Shown piece by piece: positions 9,217-17,144 of a stretch of DNA of 64,000 nt. Where the stretch lies: assembly GCF_011758745.1 (NCBI RefSeq), contig NZ_JAANOV010000001.1, forward strand, positions 2,790,001 through 2,854,000, written 5' to 3'. This stretch comes from Amycolatopsis granulosa. GTDB lineage: Bacteria; Actinomycetota; Actinomycetes; Mycobacteriales; Pseudonocardiaceae. The number at the start of each line of letters is the position of its first letter. The first letter of the stretch is position 1. Position numbers and translations under genes: made by a program. A model generated the notes under the pieces. That model was not told where the DNA came from, searched no databases, and saw only the letters and a program-made list of their open reading frames with translations.

Positions 9217-9911
9217 AGGCGGTCCTGCTGGCCGCCGGGCTGGGGACGCGACTGCGGCCCCTGACCGACCACGTCCCCAAGTGCCTCGTCGAGGTGGCCG
9301 GGCGGCCGATGCTGGACATCTGGCTCGACGCGCTGGACGCCGCGGGTGTCGGCGAGGTGCTGGTCAACCTGCACCACCTCGCGCCGCTGGTGCGGCGGCA
9401 TCTGGCCACGCGCACCGGCGGCCCGCTCGTGCACGCGGTCGAGGAGCCGGAACTGCTCGGCAGCGCGGGCACGTTGCGCGCCAACCGGGCGTTCGTCGCG
9501 GGCGAGGAGATGTTCCTCGCGCTCAACGCGGACAACCTCACCGACTTCGACCTGCGGGTGCTGATCGACGCGCACCGCGCGGGCGGCGCCATCGCCACGC
9601 TGTCGGTGTACCACGCCGCCGACCCCACCCGCTGCGGGATCCTCACCGTCCACGACGGACTGGTCACCGGGTTCACGGAAAAACCGGCGAAACCGGCCTC
9701 GTCCCTGGCGAACGCGGGGATGTACGCGTTCAGCCCGGCCGTCCTCGACCTCATCGGGCCGCCGCCCCGCGACATCGGCTACGACCTGCTGCCGGAACTC
9801 GCCGGGCACGCCCGTGCGGTCTCCATCGGGGACTCCTGGTTCCTCGACATCGGCACCCCCGCCGCCCTGGACAGGGCGCGCGGTGAATGGCAAGGCAGGC
9901 GAGCATCGTGA
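9213..9911 (+). CDS. hddC: Sugar-phosphate nucleotidyltransferase, HddC-like (GDP-heptose synthesis)
   Basis: A 232-aa GT-A-type nucleotidyltransferase. The N-terminal activation loop is LAAGLGTRLRPLT, followed by PKCLVEV and later NADNLTD, the metal-binding Asp region. Size and motifs match the short mannose-1-phosphate guanylyltransferase-like HddC group. With the HddA-like kinase gene immediately downstream and GmhA/GmhB upstream, the likely reaction is D-glycero-alpha-D-manno-heptose 1-phosphate + GTP to GDP-heptose. The start GTG 9213 overlaps the previous stop. Donor specificity (GTP or another NTP) is inferred from context only. Confidence 0.75.
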   Translation: MKAVLLAAGLGTRLRPLTDHVPKCLVEVAGRPMLDIWLDALDAAGVGEVLVNLHHLAPLVRRHLATRTGGPLVHAVEEPELLGSAGTLRANRAFVAGEEMFLALNADNLTDFDLRVLIDAHRAGGAIATLSVYHAADPTRCGILTVHDGLVTGFTEKPAKPASSLANAGMYAFSPAVLDLIGPPPRDIGYDLLPELAGHARAVSIGDSWFLDIGTPAALDRARGEWQGRRAS

Positions 9912-10897
9912 TCATCACGCAGACCCCGCTGCGCATCGGGCTGGTCGGCGGCGGGACCGACCTGCCGGGCTACTACGCCGAACACGGCGGCCGGGTGCTC
10001 AACGCGGCCATCGACAAGTACGTCTACGTCGTGGTGAAGCAGCGCTTCGACGACGAGATCTACGTCAACTACTCGCGCAAGGAAATCGTCTCCCGCGTCG
10101 AGGACCTCGACCACGAACTGGTGCGCGAGGCCATGCGGATGACCGGGGTGCGCAGCGGTGTGGAGATCACCACGCTCGCCGACATCCCGTCGGCCGGGTC
10201 CGGGCTCGGCTCGTCGTCCTCGGTGACCGTGGGGTTGCTGCACGCGCTCTACGCCTACCGGGGCAGGCAGGTGACCGCGGAGGAACTGGCCGAACGCGCC
10301 TGCGCCATCGAGATCGACCGGTGTGGCAAGCCGATCGGCAAGCAGGACCAGTACGCGGCCGCGTTCGGCGGTCTGTGCGACCTGCGGTTCGGGCCGGGCG
10401 ACGCGGTCGGCGTCGAGCAGATCGACCTGCCCCGCGCGGACTGGCGGAAGCTGCAGGACGAGCTGATGTTGTTCTTCACCGGCATCACCCGCAGCGCGGA
10501 CACGATCCTCGGCGAGCAGAACGCGAACGTGGGCAGCAGGCTCGCCCAGCTCGGCCAGTTGCGCGACCTCGCCGGGGAGGCCGCGGACGGCCTGCGCCAC
10601 GGCGACCTGTCCGCGGTCGGCATCGCGCTGCGCAAGAGCTGGGAGGCCAAGCGGGCGCTCGCCTCCGGGGTGTCGAACCGGCAGATCGACGAGGCCGTGG
10701 ACACCGCGCTGGCCGCGGGTGCGTCGGGCGCGAAGGTGACCGGCGCGGGCGGCGGCGGGTTCCTGCTGGTCACCTGCCCGCTGGAGCACCAGCGGGCGGT
10801 GCGCGACCGGCTGGCCGGGATGACCGAGCTGCCCATCAAGCTGGAGCGCCTCGGGTCCCGGGTCATCCTGAACGTGCACCACGACATCTGGAGCTGA
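9908..10897 (+). CDS. hddA: D-glycero-alpha-D-manno-heptose 7-phosphate kinase (GHMP family)
   Basis: A 329-aa GHMP kinase. QTPLRIGLVGGGTDLP at the N-terminus and PSAGSGLGSSSSVTVG (around residue 100) form the substrate and ATP loops; GAKVTGAGGGGF is the C-terminal GHMP motif. These are the hallmarks of HddA, which phosphorylates heptose 7-phosphate to the 1,7-bisphosphate. I choose GTG 9908 because it forms a GTGA overlap with the preceding stop, matching the operon's habit; ATG 9887 in the same frame would add seven residues. It supplies the substrate for the GmhB half of the fusion protein. Confidence 0.85.
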   Translation: MIITQTPLRIGLVGGGTDLPGYYAEHGGRVLNAAIDKYVYVVVKQRFDDEIYVNYSRKEIVSRVEDLDHELVREAMRMTGVRSGVEITTLADIPSAGSGLGSSSSVTVGLLHALYAYRGRQVTAEELAERACAIEIDRCGKPIGKQDQYAAAFGGLCDLRFGPGDAVGVEQIDLPRADWRKLQDELMLFFTGITRSADTILGEQNANVGSRLAQLGQLRDLAGEAADGLRHGDLSAVGIALRKSWEAKRALASGVSNRQIDEAVDTALAAGASGAKVTGAGGGGFLLVTCPLEHQRAVRDRLAGMTELPIKLERLGSRVILNVHHDIWS

Positions 10898-10900
10898 CGC

Positions 10901-12535
10901 GTGACGAAACCGGCCACCGCCCCGCCCGTCGCCGCGGCACCCGAGGTCCGCGGGCACCGGCTGTGGCCGGCAGGCACCCTCGCGGCCGTCCTGGGGCTGG
11001 CCGGGCTGTGGTGGTGGGCCGGGCCGGCGCCGATGTCCGCGCCGTGGGACGTGTTCATCCTGCTCGACGGCGGCTACCGGATCACCGAGGGCCAGGTGCC
11101 GGGCACCGACTTCGCCAACCCGATCGGGCCGCTGGTGTACGGCCTGGTCAGCGTCGGGATGCGGATGCAGGCGGTGCCGTCGCTGAGCGCGGTCGTCTAC
11201 GCCGGGCTCCTCTTCCTCGCGATCGCCGCGCCACTCGCGTGGTTCGTCGCACGCCGCCGGCTGCCCGCGGCGGCCGCGGCCGGGTTCACGGTCTTCACCG
11301 CACTGCTGGTGCTCGCCGCCCGGCCGCTCGGGTTCTCGCCGTGGATCACGACGTACGCGATGCTCTACAACCGCTACGGCTGGGTGCTCTACTCCACCCT
11401 CCTGCTGCTGGTGCTGATCCGGCCCCGCGGGCCGCTGACCGCGCGGCGGGCGGTCACCGACGGGCTCGTGCTCGGTCTGCTGCTGGGCCTGATGTTCTTC
11501 GCCAAGGCCAACTTCTTCGCGGCCGGCGTGGTCGCGGTCGTGGCCGGCCTGGTCCTGGGCACCCTGCCGCGCGGTGTCCGGCTCGGCGCCGCGGCGCTCA
11601 CCGCGTTCCTCGGCGTGGTGGCCGTGATGCGGCTGGCGTTCGGCATCCGGCTCACCGGCTACCTCGCCGACCTCGTGCACGCCGGTGCGTCGCAGGGCGG
11701 GCAGCGGCTCGGCATGCTGCTGACCAGCGCGGCCTACACCGCACCGGTGCTGCTGCTCGCCGTGTCGGTCGTCGGAGCGCTGGCCGTGCGGGCGCGCCGC
11801 CGGGGACTGCCCGCGCGCCCGCTCGCCGGGGTCGCGGTCGCGGCCGGGTTCGTCTGGGTGTCCAGTGTGCTGGTCGCCTCGGCGAACACCGCCGAGCACG
11901 GCGACCTGCCCGCGCTCGTGGTGATCCCGCTCCTGCTCGTCCCGGTCCTGCCCGCGGCAGCACCCCGGGCGGTGGGGGTCGCGGGCCTGGCGGTGCTGGT
12001 CGCCGCCGCGGTGGGCCCGATCGCCGGGAAGGACGCGCTGTCGCTGGTCCGGGCCGTCGGCGGGCACGAGTCCGTGGCGAGCCCGCCGGTGAGCCAGCGG
12101 ATCGACAGCCCGGGTCTGCGGGACTTCGTGGTCCCCGCCGACGCCCGGTGGCAGACGGCCTACCGCACCGCAGGCGCGGTACCGGCGATGATCGACGACG
12201 GCATCGCGGTGCTGCGCCGCCACGCCGGGCCGGCGGACACCGTGTCGACTCTCGCGCTGGCCAACCCGTTCTCGTTCGCGCTGTCCCTGCCACCGGCCGC
12301 CGGCGGTCCACTGTGGTGGGACGTGGGCATCAGCTTCGACGCGTCCACGCACCCCACCCCGGAGCAGGCGTTCGGGACGACGAAGTGGGTGATGATCCCC
12401 CGGGTCGTGGACGGCCAGGGCTGCTGCACCGAGACCGTCACCGCGCTGCGTCAGATCTACGGCCCCTACCTGGCCCAGCACTTCACCGAGGTCGAGACGA
12501 CGGCCGACTGGGTCCTGCTCGGGCGGACGCGATGA
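10901..12535 (+). CDS. Polytopic membrane protein, GT-C (ArnT/PMT-like) glycosyltransferase candidate
   Basis: A 544-aa integral membrane protein with about ten to twelve hydrophobic helices and an extracytoplasmic C-terminal domain. After the first helix it has DGGYRITEGQVPGTDFANP, which resembles the first-loop D...G..P..D...P pattern of lipid-phosphate-dependent GT-C enzymes (GT39/GT83 type). Such enzymes add sugars on the outer face of the membrane from polyprenyl-phosphate sugars. GTG 10901 follows the kinase stop by 3 bases, and its stop overlaps the PAP2 gene (ATGA 12532). The catalytic assignment is moderate; it could be an uncharacterised membrane protein of the same fold. Confidence 0.6.
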   Translation: MTKPATAPPVAAAPEVRGHRLWPAGTLAAVLGLAGLWWWAGPAPMSAPWDVFILLDGGYRITEGQVPGTDFANPIGPLVYGLVSVGMRMQAVPSLSAVVYAGLLFLAIAAPLAWFVARRRLPAAAAAGFTVFTALLVLAARPLGFSPWITTYAMLYNRYGWVLYSTLLLLVLIRPRGPLTARRAVTDGLVLGLLLGLMFFAKANFFAAGVVAVVAGLVLGTLPRGVRLGAAALTAFLGVVAVMRLAFGIRLTGYLADLVHAGASQGGQRLGMLLTSAAYTAPVLLLAVSVVGALAVRARRRGLPARPLAGVAVAAGFVWVSSVLVASANTAEHGDLPALVVIPLLLVPVLPAAAPRAVGVAGLAVLVAAAVGPIAGKDALSLVRAVGGHESVASPPVSQRIDSPGLRDFVVPADARWQTAYRTAGAVPAMIDDGIAVLRRHAGPADTVSTLALANPFSFALSLPPAAGGPLWWDVGISFDASTHPTPEQAFGTTKWVMIPRVVDGQGCCTETVTALRQIYGPYLAQHFTEVETTADWVLLGRTR

Positions 12536-13209
12536 CCGGCGTGCGGGAACCCGCGACGAGACGGCGGAACCGGCCGCTGCTGCCCGCACCCGCGGCACGG
12601 GTGCTGCACCTGACCGCGGCCGTGGCGGCGGTGGTCGTCGTGCTGCTGGGCGTGCTCAACGCCGGGCACAGCGAACCGGGCTGGTTCGACGCGTGGGTGC
12701 AGCCGGCCGCCACCCGCTCGGTCGGCGCGGCCTGGTCCGCGGCGATCGCGGTGGACTTCCTCGGCGAACCACGGGGATCGGTGACGGTCGTCGTCGTGCT
12801 CGCGGTGCTGTTCGCGGTGCTGCGCCGGTGGCGGATGCTGGCGCTCGCGCTGGCCGGCCCCGGGTTGACGATCGCCGTGACCACGCTGGGCAAGACGCTG
12901 GCGGGCCGGACGATCCACACGGTCTACCTGTCCTATCCGAGCGGGCACACGGCCTTCGTCACCGCGGTGACGCTCGCGCTGGCGATGCCGCTGGCCGGAC
13001 GGCTGCGTGCGGGTCCGGTGGTGGTGCTGGCGTGTGCGCTGGTCACCGGCGCCTACGCGGGCTGGGCGCAGGTCGGGCTCAGCGCGCACTACGCCACCGA
13101 CGCCATCGGCGGGTTCTGCACCGCGCTGGCGGTGGTCCCGGCGACCGCGACCCTGATCGACCGGATCTGGCGACGGGCCGCGACCGACGCCCGCCCGGGT
13201 CAGGCGTAG
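12532..13209 (+). CDS. PAP2 superfamily phosphatase (undecaprenyl-diphosphatase-like)
   Basis: A 225-aa membrane protein with about six helices. It has SYPSGHTAFVTAV (PAP2 motif 2) and SAHYATDAIGG (motif 3, with the catalytic His and the Asp). Motif 1 is represented by LGKTLAGRT and is shorter than the usual K-x6-RP. A role in dephosphorylating undecaprenyl diphosphate released by glycan transfer would fit its place as last gene of the plus operon (inference). Its final 10 bases overlap the 3' end of the aminotransferase gene on the other strand. Confidence 0.75.
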   Translation: MTGVREPATRRRNRPLLPAPAARVLHLTAAVAAVVVVLLGVLNAGHSEPGWFDAWVQPAATRSVGAAWSAAIAVDFLGEPRGSVTVVVVLAVLFAVLRRWRMLALALAGPGLTIAVTTLGKTLAGRTIHTVYLSYPSGHTAFVTAVTLALAMPLAGRLRAGPVVVLACALVTGAYAGWAQVGLSAHYATDAIGGFCTALAVVPATATLIDRIWRRAATDARPGQA

Positions 13210-14522
13210 GGCCGGAACACCGGTTTGACGGACCGGCCGCCCAGCCACGGCGTGGGATCCTCCACGTCGAGGGCCTTGCGGTAGACGGCGCACGCCTGCG
13301 CGACCACGTCCACCGTCCGGTCGATGTCGGTCTCGGTGAGCGCGCTGCTGACCACGAACGACGGCCCGAGCACGCCACCGGCCACCAGCTGGCGCAGGAA
13401 CAGCGTCCGGTACTGCTGGGACGGCCGCAGCTGCTCGTCGAGCGTGCCGAACACCAGGTTGCTCGCGCGGCCGCGCACGACCACGTGGTCGCCGACGCCC
13501 ATCGCCGCGGCCACGTCCCGCACCCCGGCCGCCAGCCGCTCGCCCAGCGCGTGCAGCCGCGCGGTGATGCCCTCCGCCACGTAGGTGTCGATCACGGCCA
13601 TCGCGGCGGCCAGTGAATGCGTTTCCGCGCCGTGCGTGGTGGACAGCAGGAACACCCGTTCGCGCGAGTCGCGCAGGCCGCCCAGCTCCATCAGCTCCCG
13701 CCTGCCCGCCAGCGCGGACACCGCGAACCCGTTGCCGAGCGCCTTGCCGAAGGTCGACAGGTCCGGCGTCACCCCGTAGTAGCCCTGCGCGCCCGCCTCG
13801 GACCAGCGGAACCCGGTGATCATCTCGTCGAAGATCAGCACCACGCCGTAGCGGTCGGCCAGCGCACGCAATCCGGCGAGGTACCCGGGCGGCGGTTCGA
13901 CGGCGGTCGCCGCCTCCAGGAGCAGGCAGGCGACGTCGTGCCGGCGCAGGACCTCCTCAGTCGCGGCCAGGTCGCCGTAGGGGAAGCGCACGGTCAGGTC
14001 GGTGATGTCGCCCGGGATGCCGGCGGGCATGCCGGTGGTGCCGATGAACCAGTCGTCGGTGGAGAAGAACGGCTGGTCGCCGCAGACCGCCGCCACCCGG
14101 CGCCCGGTGACCGCTCGCGCCAGCCGCACCGCGGCCGTGGTGGCGTCCGACCCGTTCTTGGCGAACTTGACCATGTCCGCGGTCGGTACGGTGGCCAGGA
14201 ACCGCTCCGCGGCGGCCAGTTCGATGATGCCGGGGCGGACGAAGTTCGTGCCCCGCTCCAGCTCGCGCCGCACCGCCTCGACCACCCGCGGATGCGCGTG
14301 CCCGAGGCTGACCGAGCGCAGCCCGGAGCCGTACTCGATGTACTCGTGGCCGTCCACATCCCACACGTGCGCGCCCCGCCCGTGCGAGATGACCGGCGCC
14401 AAACCCTCGGGGTACTGGTCCTCGCCCTTCGCGTAGGTGTGCGCGCCGCCGGGCACGAGCCTGTGCAGCCGCTCGTTGGCTTCGGCGGACCGGGGCAGGA
14501 GCTGCGCGTCCATGACGGTCAC
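13200..14522 (-). CDS. Class III PLP aminotransferase (glutamate-1-semialdehyde aminomutase-like) of the glycan operon
   Basis: A 440-aa fold-type I PLP enzyme. It has LVPGGAHTYAKGEDQ near the N-terminus, IFDEMITGFR and TFGKALGNG, whose Lys (about residue 260) is the Schiff-base lysine. It resembles glutamate-1-semialdehyde aminomutase, but its place as last gene of a polysaccharide operon suggests an amino transfer onto a sugar or a small side-chain donor rather than tetrapyrrole synthesis. GTG 14522 overlaps the RmlC-like stop (GTGA), so coupling favours this start over ATG 14513. Confidence 0.8.
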   Translation of the reverse strand: MTVMDAQLLPRSAEANERLHRLVPGGAHTYAKGEDQYPEGLAPVISHGRGAHVWDVDGHEYIEYGSGLRSVSLGHAHPRVVEAVRRELERGTNFVRPGIIELAAAERFLATVPTADMVKFAKNGSDATTAAVRLARAVTGRRVAAVCGDQPFFSTDDWFIGTTGMPAGIPGDITDLTVRFPYGDLAATEEVLRRHDVACLLLEAATAVEPPPGYLAGLRALADRYGVVLIFDEMITGFRWSEAGAQGYYGVTPDLSTFGKALGNGFAVSALAGRRELMELGGLRDSRERVFLLSTTHGAETHSLAAAMAVIDTYVAEGITARLHALGERLAAGVRDVAAAMGVGDHVVVRGRASNLVFGTLDEQLRPSQQYRTLFLRQLVAGGVLGPSFVVSSALTETDIDRTVDVVAQACAVYRKALDVEDPTPWLGGRSVKPVFRPYA

Positions 14523-15067
14523 CTCAGGGTCTTCAGAACTTCGGCGAGCGAGGGCGCGCGCCGGTCACGGTCGGAGGTCAGGGTCACCGGCAGCGGCCAC
14601 GGGATCGCCAGGCCGGGGTCGTCGAAGGCGATCGCGACGTCCTCCGACGGGTCGTGCGGCCGGTCGATGCGGTAGGACACGTCGGCGGGGTCGGTCAGCG
14701 CCTGGAAGCCGTGGGCACAGCCCGCCGGCACGTAGACGGTGACCTGGGTGTCGCCGGAGAGCTGGAAGTACTCGCTGTTGCCGAAGGTGGGCGAGTCCGG
14801 CCGCAGGTCGACCACCACGTCGAACACCTCGCCGTAGGAGCAGCGGACCAGCTTGGCCTCCCCGGCGCCGGAGCGCAGGTGCATCCCGCGGATCACGCCC
14901 CGCACCGACCGGGACAGGCTGTCCTGGGCGAACCCGTCCGGGTCGATGCCCACCGACGCCACGACCTCCCGGTCGAAGGTGCGCGAGAAGAAGCCGCGCG
15001 CGTCGGCGTGCGGCGTCGGTTCGAACAGCCAGGCCCCGGCGATGCCGGGCACCGGAACGGCCTTCAT
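14519..15067 (-). CDS. RmlC-like dTDP-4-dehydrorhamnose 3,5-epimerase family protein with altered active site
   Basis: A 182-aa cupin. It aligns to RmlC through HADARGFFSRTF, RGVIRGMHLRSGAGEAKLV (catalytic His and Lys), VVVDLRPDSPTFG, VPAGCAHGFQ and FDDPGLAIPWP. The family epimerises C3 and C5 of 4-keto-6-deoxy-hexose nucleotides. The segment that carries the catalytic tyrosine (TDYY.P in RmlC) here reads IDRPHDPSED, without a Tyr. It may therefore be a single-site epimerase, an isomerase, or work on another nucleotide sugar. ATG 15067 overlaps the pyruvyl transferase stop. Confidence 0.8.
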   Translation of the reverse strand: MKAVPVPGIAGAWLFEPTPHADARGFFSRTFDREVVASVGIDPDGFAQDSLSRSVRGVIRGMHLRSGAGEAKLVRCSYGEVFDVVVDLRPDSPTFGNSEYFQLSGDTQVTVYVPAGCAHGFQALTDPADVSYRIDRPHDPSEDVAIAFDDPGLAIPWPLPVTLTSDRDRRAPSLAEVLKTLR

Positions 15068-16209
15068 GTCCGGCCCCCTTCCAAGACGGATTGGGACAGT
15101 GTGTCGAATTGGTGACGAATCCGCTCGGACATTGCGCGATTGCGGTCCTTGAGCACGGCGATCAGCTCCTCGCGCCGGTCCTCGGCGGCGCGGAACCGGC
15201 CGACGAGCCGGTCGAAGTCCGGTTCGCGCGCGGACAGGCAGAACTCGCCGAGCCCCATCGCGTCCATGAGCACGTCGTTCTTGCGCGCGTAGCCGAGCGA
15301 GACGGTCGGCCGCACGGTCTTCAGCGCGCACAGCACGTTGTGGTAGCGGGTGGCGACGACGACGTCGACCTCGGCCATCCGCTGCATCAGGTCGGCCAGC
15401 GAGGTGACCGGCTCGGCGGTGACCCCGGGCACGGCGGCCGCGATCCGGCGGGCGATCTCCTCGTCGGCGGTGTCGCCGGTGAACAGCCGGACGGGACGGC
15501 CCTCCGCGGCGAGCAGGCGCACGAACCGGGTCACGGTGGCCAGGTAGGCGCGGTGGATGTCCGCCGCTCGCGCGCGGTCGTCGTTGCCGCCGGAGTACGC
15601 CATGACCCCCACCCCGACCGCACCGGCCGACGGCCGCGGCTGCGGATCGGGCAGGCCGAACGCGAGGTCGGGGTGGACGGCGTCGCCGCGCACGTCGACG
15701 CCCATCCGCGCCATGGCCCGCCGCGAGTGTTCGTCCCGGTAGGAGCGGTGGTGCGCGAGCCGCGCCGCACGCGTGATCACCCAGCGCGTGGCGGGCCGGC
15801 GCACGTACTCGGCGCCGGCCGCGACGAGCGCGACCTTCGTCCCGGTCAGCCGCGCGGTCAGCCCGAGCAGCAGCAGCGAATAGGGAAACCCCCACGGCCG
15901 CAACGGAAGCGTGGCCTCCAGCACCCCCATGCCGGGCACGATCACCACGTCGTGCCGGCGGACCCATCGTCCGATCCACAGCGGGTCGGCGAGCTTGCCG
16001 AACACCTTGGCGGCCGGTGATTCCGTGCGGAACCAGTGCAGGCGCACGGCGGGGATGCCGAACCGCGCGCGGATCTCGGCGGGACCGCCGCACAGCGCGT
16101 CCACGGCCGCGTCCGGGTGTTCCCGGCGCAGGAATTCCAGCAGGGCCGCCAGGGATCCGTCGTTGCCGAGGTTTCCCTGTCCCAGCAGGCCGAAGACGCC
16201 GATCCGCAT
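15064..16209 (-). CDS. Polysaccharide pyruvyl transferase family protein
   Basis: A 381-aa protein of the PS_pyruv_trans family (PF04230, CsaB/WcaK-like). It begins MRIGVFGLLGQGNLGNDGS, the glycine-rich start of the family, and later has VVATRYHNVLCAL, equivalent to the conserved RxH..I motif in the C-terminal GT-B-like domain. Members transfer pyruvate from PEP to form ketals on sugars, giving the polymer negative charge or an anchor for S-layer-type domains. The start is ATG 16209 (TGATG junction) or GTG 16212 (GTGA junction), one codon apart. It lies between the GT2 and RmlC-like genes. Confidence 0.82.
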   Translation of the reverse strand: MRIGVFGLLGQGNLGNDGSLAALLEFLRREHPDAAVDALCGGPAEIRARFGIPAVRLHWFRTESPAAKVFGKLADPLWIGRWVRRHDVVIVPGMGVLEATLPLRPWGFPYSLLLLGLTARLTGTKVALVAAGAEYVRRPATRWVITRAARLAHHRSYRDEHSRRAMARMGVDVRGDAVHPDLAFGLPDPQPRPSAGAVGVGVMAYSGGNDDRARAADIHRAYLATVTRFVRLLAAEGRPVRLFTGDTADEEIARRIAAAVPGVTAEPVTSLADLMQRMAEVDVVVATRYHNVLCALKTVRPTVSLGYARKNDVLMDAMGLGEFCLSAREPDFDRLVGRFRAAEDRREELIAVLKDRNRAMSERIRHQFDTLSQSVLEGGRT

Positions 16210-17144
16210 CACCGGCCCCCGCGCCCCGCCACCACCGCGTCGACGACCACGTCCAGGTCGTTGTCGACGTGCGCGAACTCCTCGGACGGTTCCCGCCGCA
16301 GCGCGCGGCGGCCCAGCCACTCGCCCAGGTGGCGGTAGCACTCGCGGCGCTCGGCCGGGGTGATCGGCGCGCGCTGGACGATGCGGATCCAGCCCCACAC
16401 GTACCCGCCGAGCAGGCGGGCGGCCGGGTGCCGCAGCGGGTCGGCGCGTCGGGGGTCGAGGTTGGCGCAGCGGGACCGGATGGTCGGGTTGGCCCGCTCG
16501 GCGCGGTCCGGGTGGTCGCGCCGGAAGTACAGCAGCTCCGGGACCTGGAAGAACGGTCCCTGCAGGGCGATGTCGGCGACGAAGGTGCGGTCGGCGTGGT
16601 GGTAGCTGTCGTGCGGCTTCACCCGCCGCAGCGCCGACGCGCGGATCACGCCGTAGAAGTCGTCGCCGCCGTCGGCGAACAGCAGCGCCCGGAACCGGGT
16701 CGGCGGATGCGGCGAGTCGGTGGCGAGCCGGTACTCGAACGGCGCGGTCACGCCACCGGCGCCGTCGATGATGGCCGTGCCGGCGTGCGCGAGCACCATC
16801 TCCGGGTGCTCGTCGAGCGCCTCGACGCAGCGCCGCAACAGGTCGCGCCCGTACAGGTCGTCGTGGGAGGCCCACTTGAACAGCTCGCCGCGCGCCTCGC
16901 GGAAGACGAGGTTGTGGTTGGGCGCGGCCCCGATGTTGCGGGGCAGCGGGAGGAACCGGATGCGCCGGTCCTGCCGCGCGTACCGGCGGCAGATGTCCGC
17001 GGTGCCGTCGGTCGAGGCGTTGTCGGCGAGGATGAGCTCGAAGTTCTCGTAGGTCTGACCGAGCAGCGCCTCGAGGGATTCGGCCAGGTACTCCTCGCCG
17101 TTGTGGACGGGCAGTCCGATGCTCAGCCTGGGGGTGCCGGTCAT
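16209..17144 (-). CDS. Glycosyltransferase family 2
   Basis: A 311-aa GT-A glycosyltransferase. It has LSIGLPVHNGEEYLAESLEA, LADNASTDGT and FKWASHDDLYGRD, where the DD supplies the metal-binding DxD equivalent. No transmembrane helix is visible, so it acts at the cytoplasmic face on lipid-linked intermediates, using an unknown nucleotide sugar. ATG 17144 overlaps the flippase stop (ATGA), and the gene touches the pyruvyl transferase start. Confidence 0.87.
   Translation of the reverse strand: MTGTPRLSIGLPVHNGEEYLAESLEALLGQTYENFELILADNASTDGTADICRRYARQDRRIRFLPLPRNIGAAPNHNLVFREARGELFKWASHDDLYGRDLLRRCVEALDEHPEMVLAHAGTAIIDGAGGVTAPFEYRLATDSPHPPTRFRALLFADGGDDFYGVIRASALRRVKPHDSYHHADRTFVADIALQGPFFQVPELLYFRRDHPDRAERANPTIRSRCANLDPRRADPLRHPAARLLGGYVWGWIRIVQRAPITPAERRECYRHLGEWLGRRALRREPSEEFAHVDNDLDVVVDAVVAGRGGR

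Noticed and set aside
9814-12531. Long plus-strand frame ahead of the PAP2 gene
   Set aside because: It overlaps hddA and the membrane protein gene in another frame and is repetitive Arg/Gly/Pro sequence. Only the part from 12532 has PAP2 motifs.
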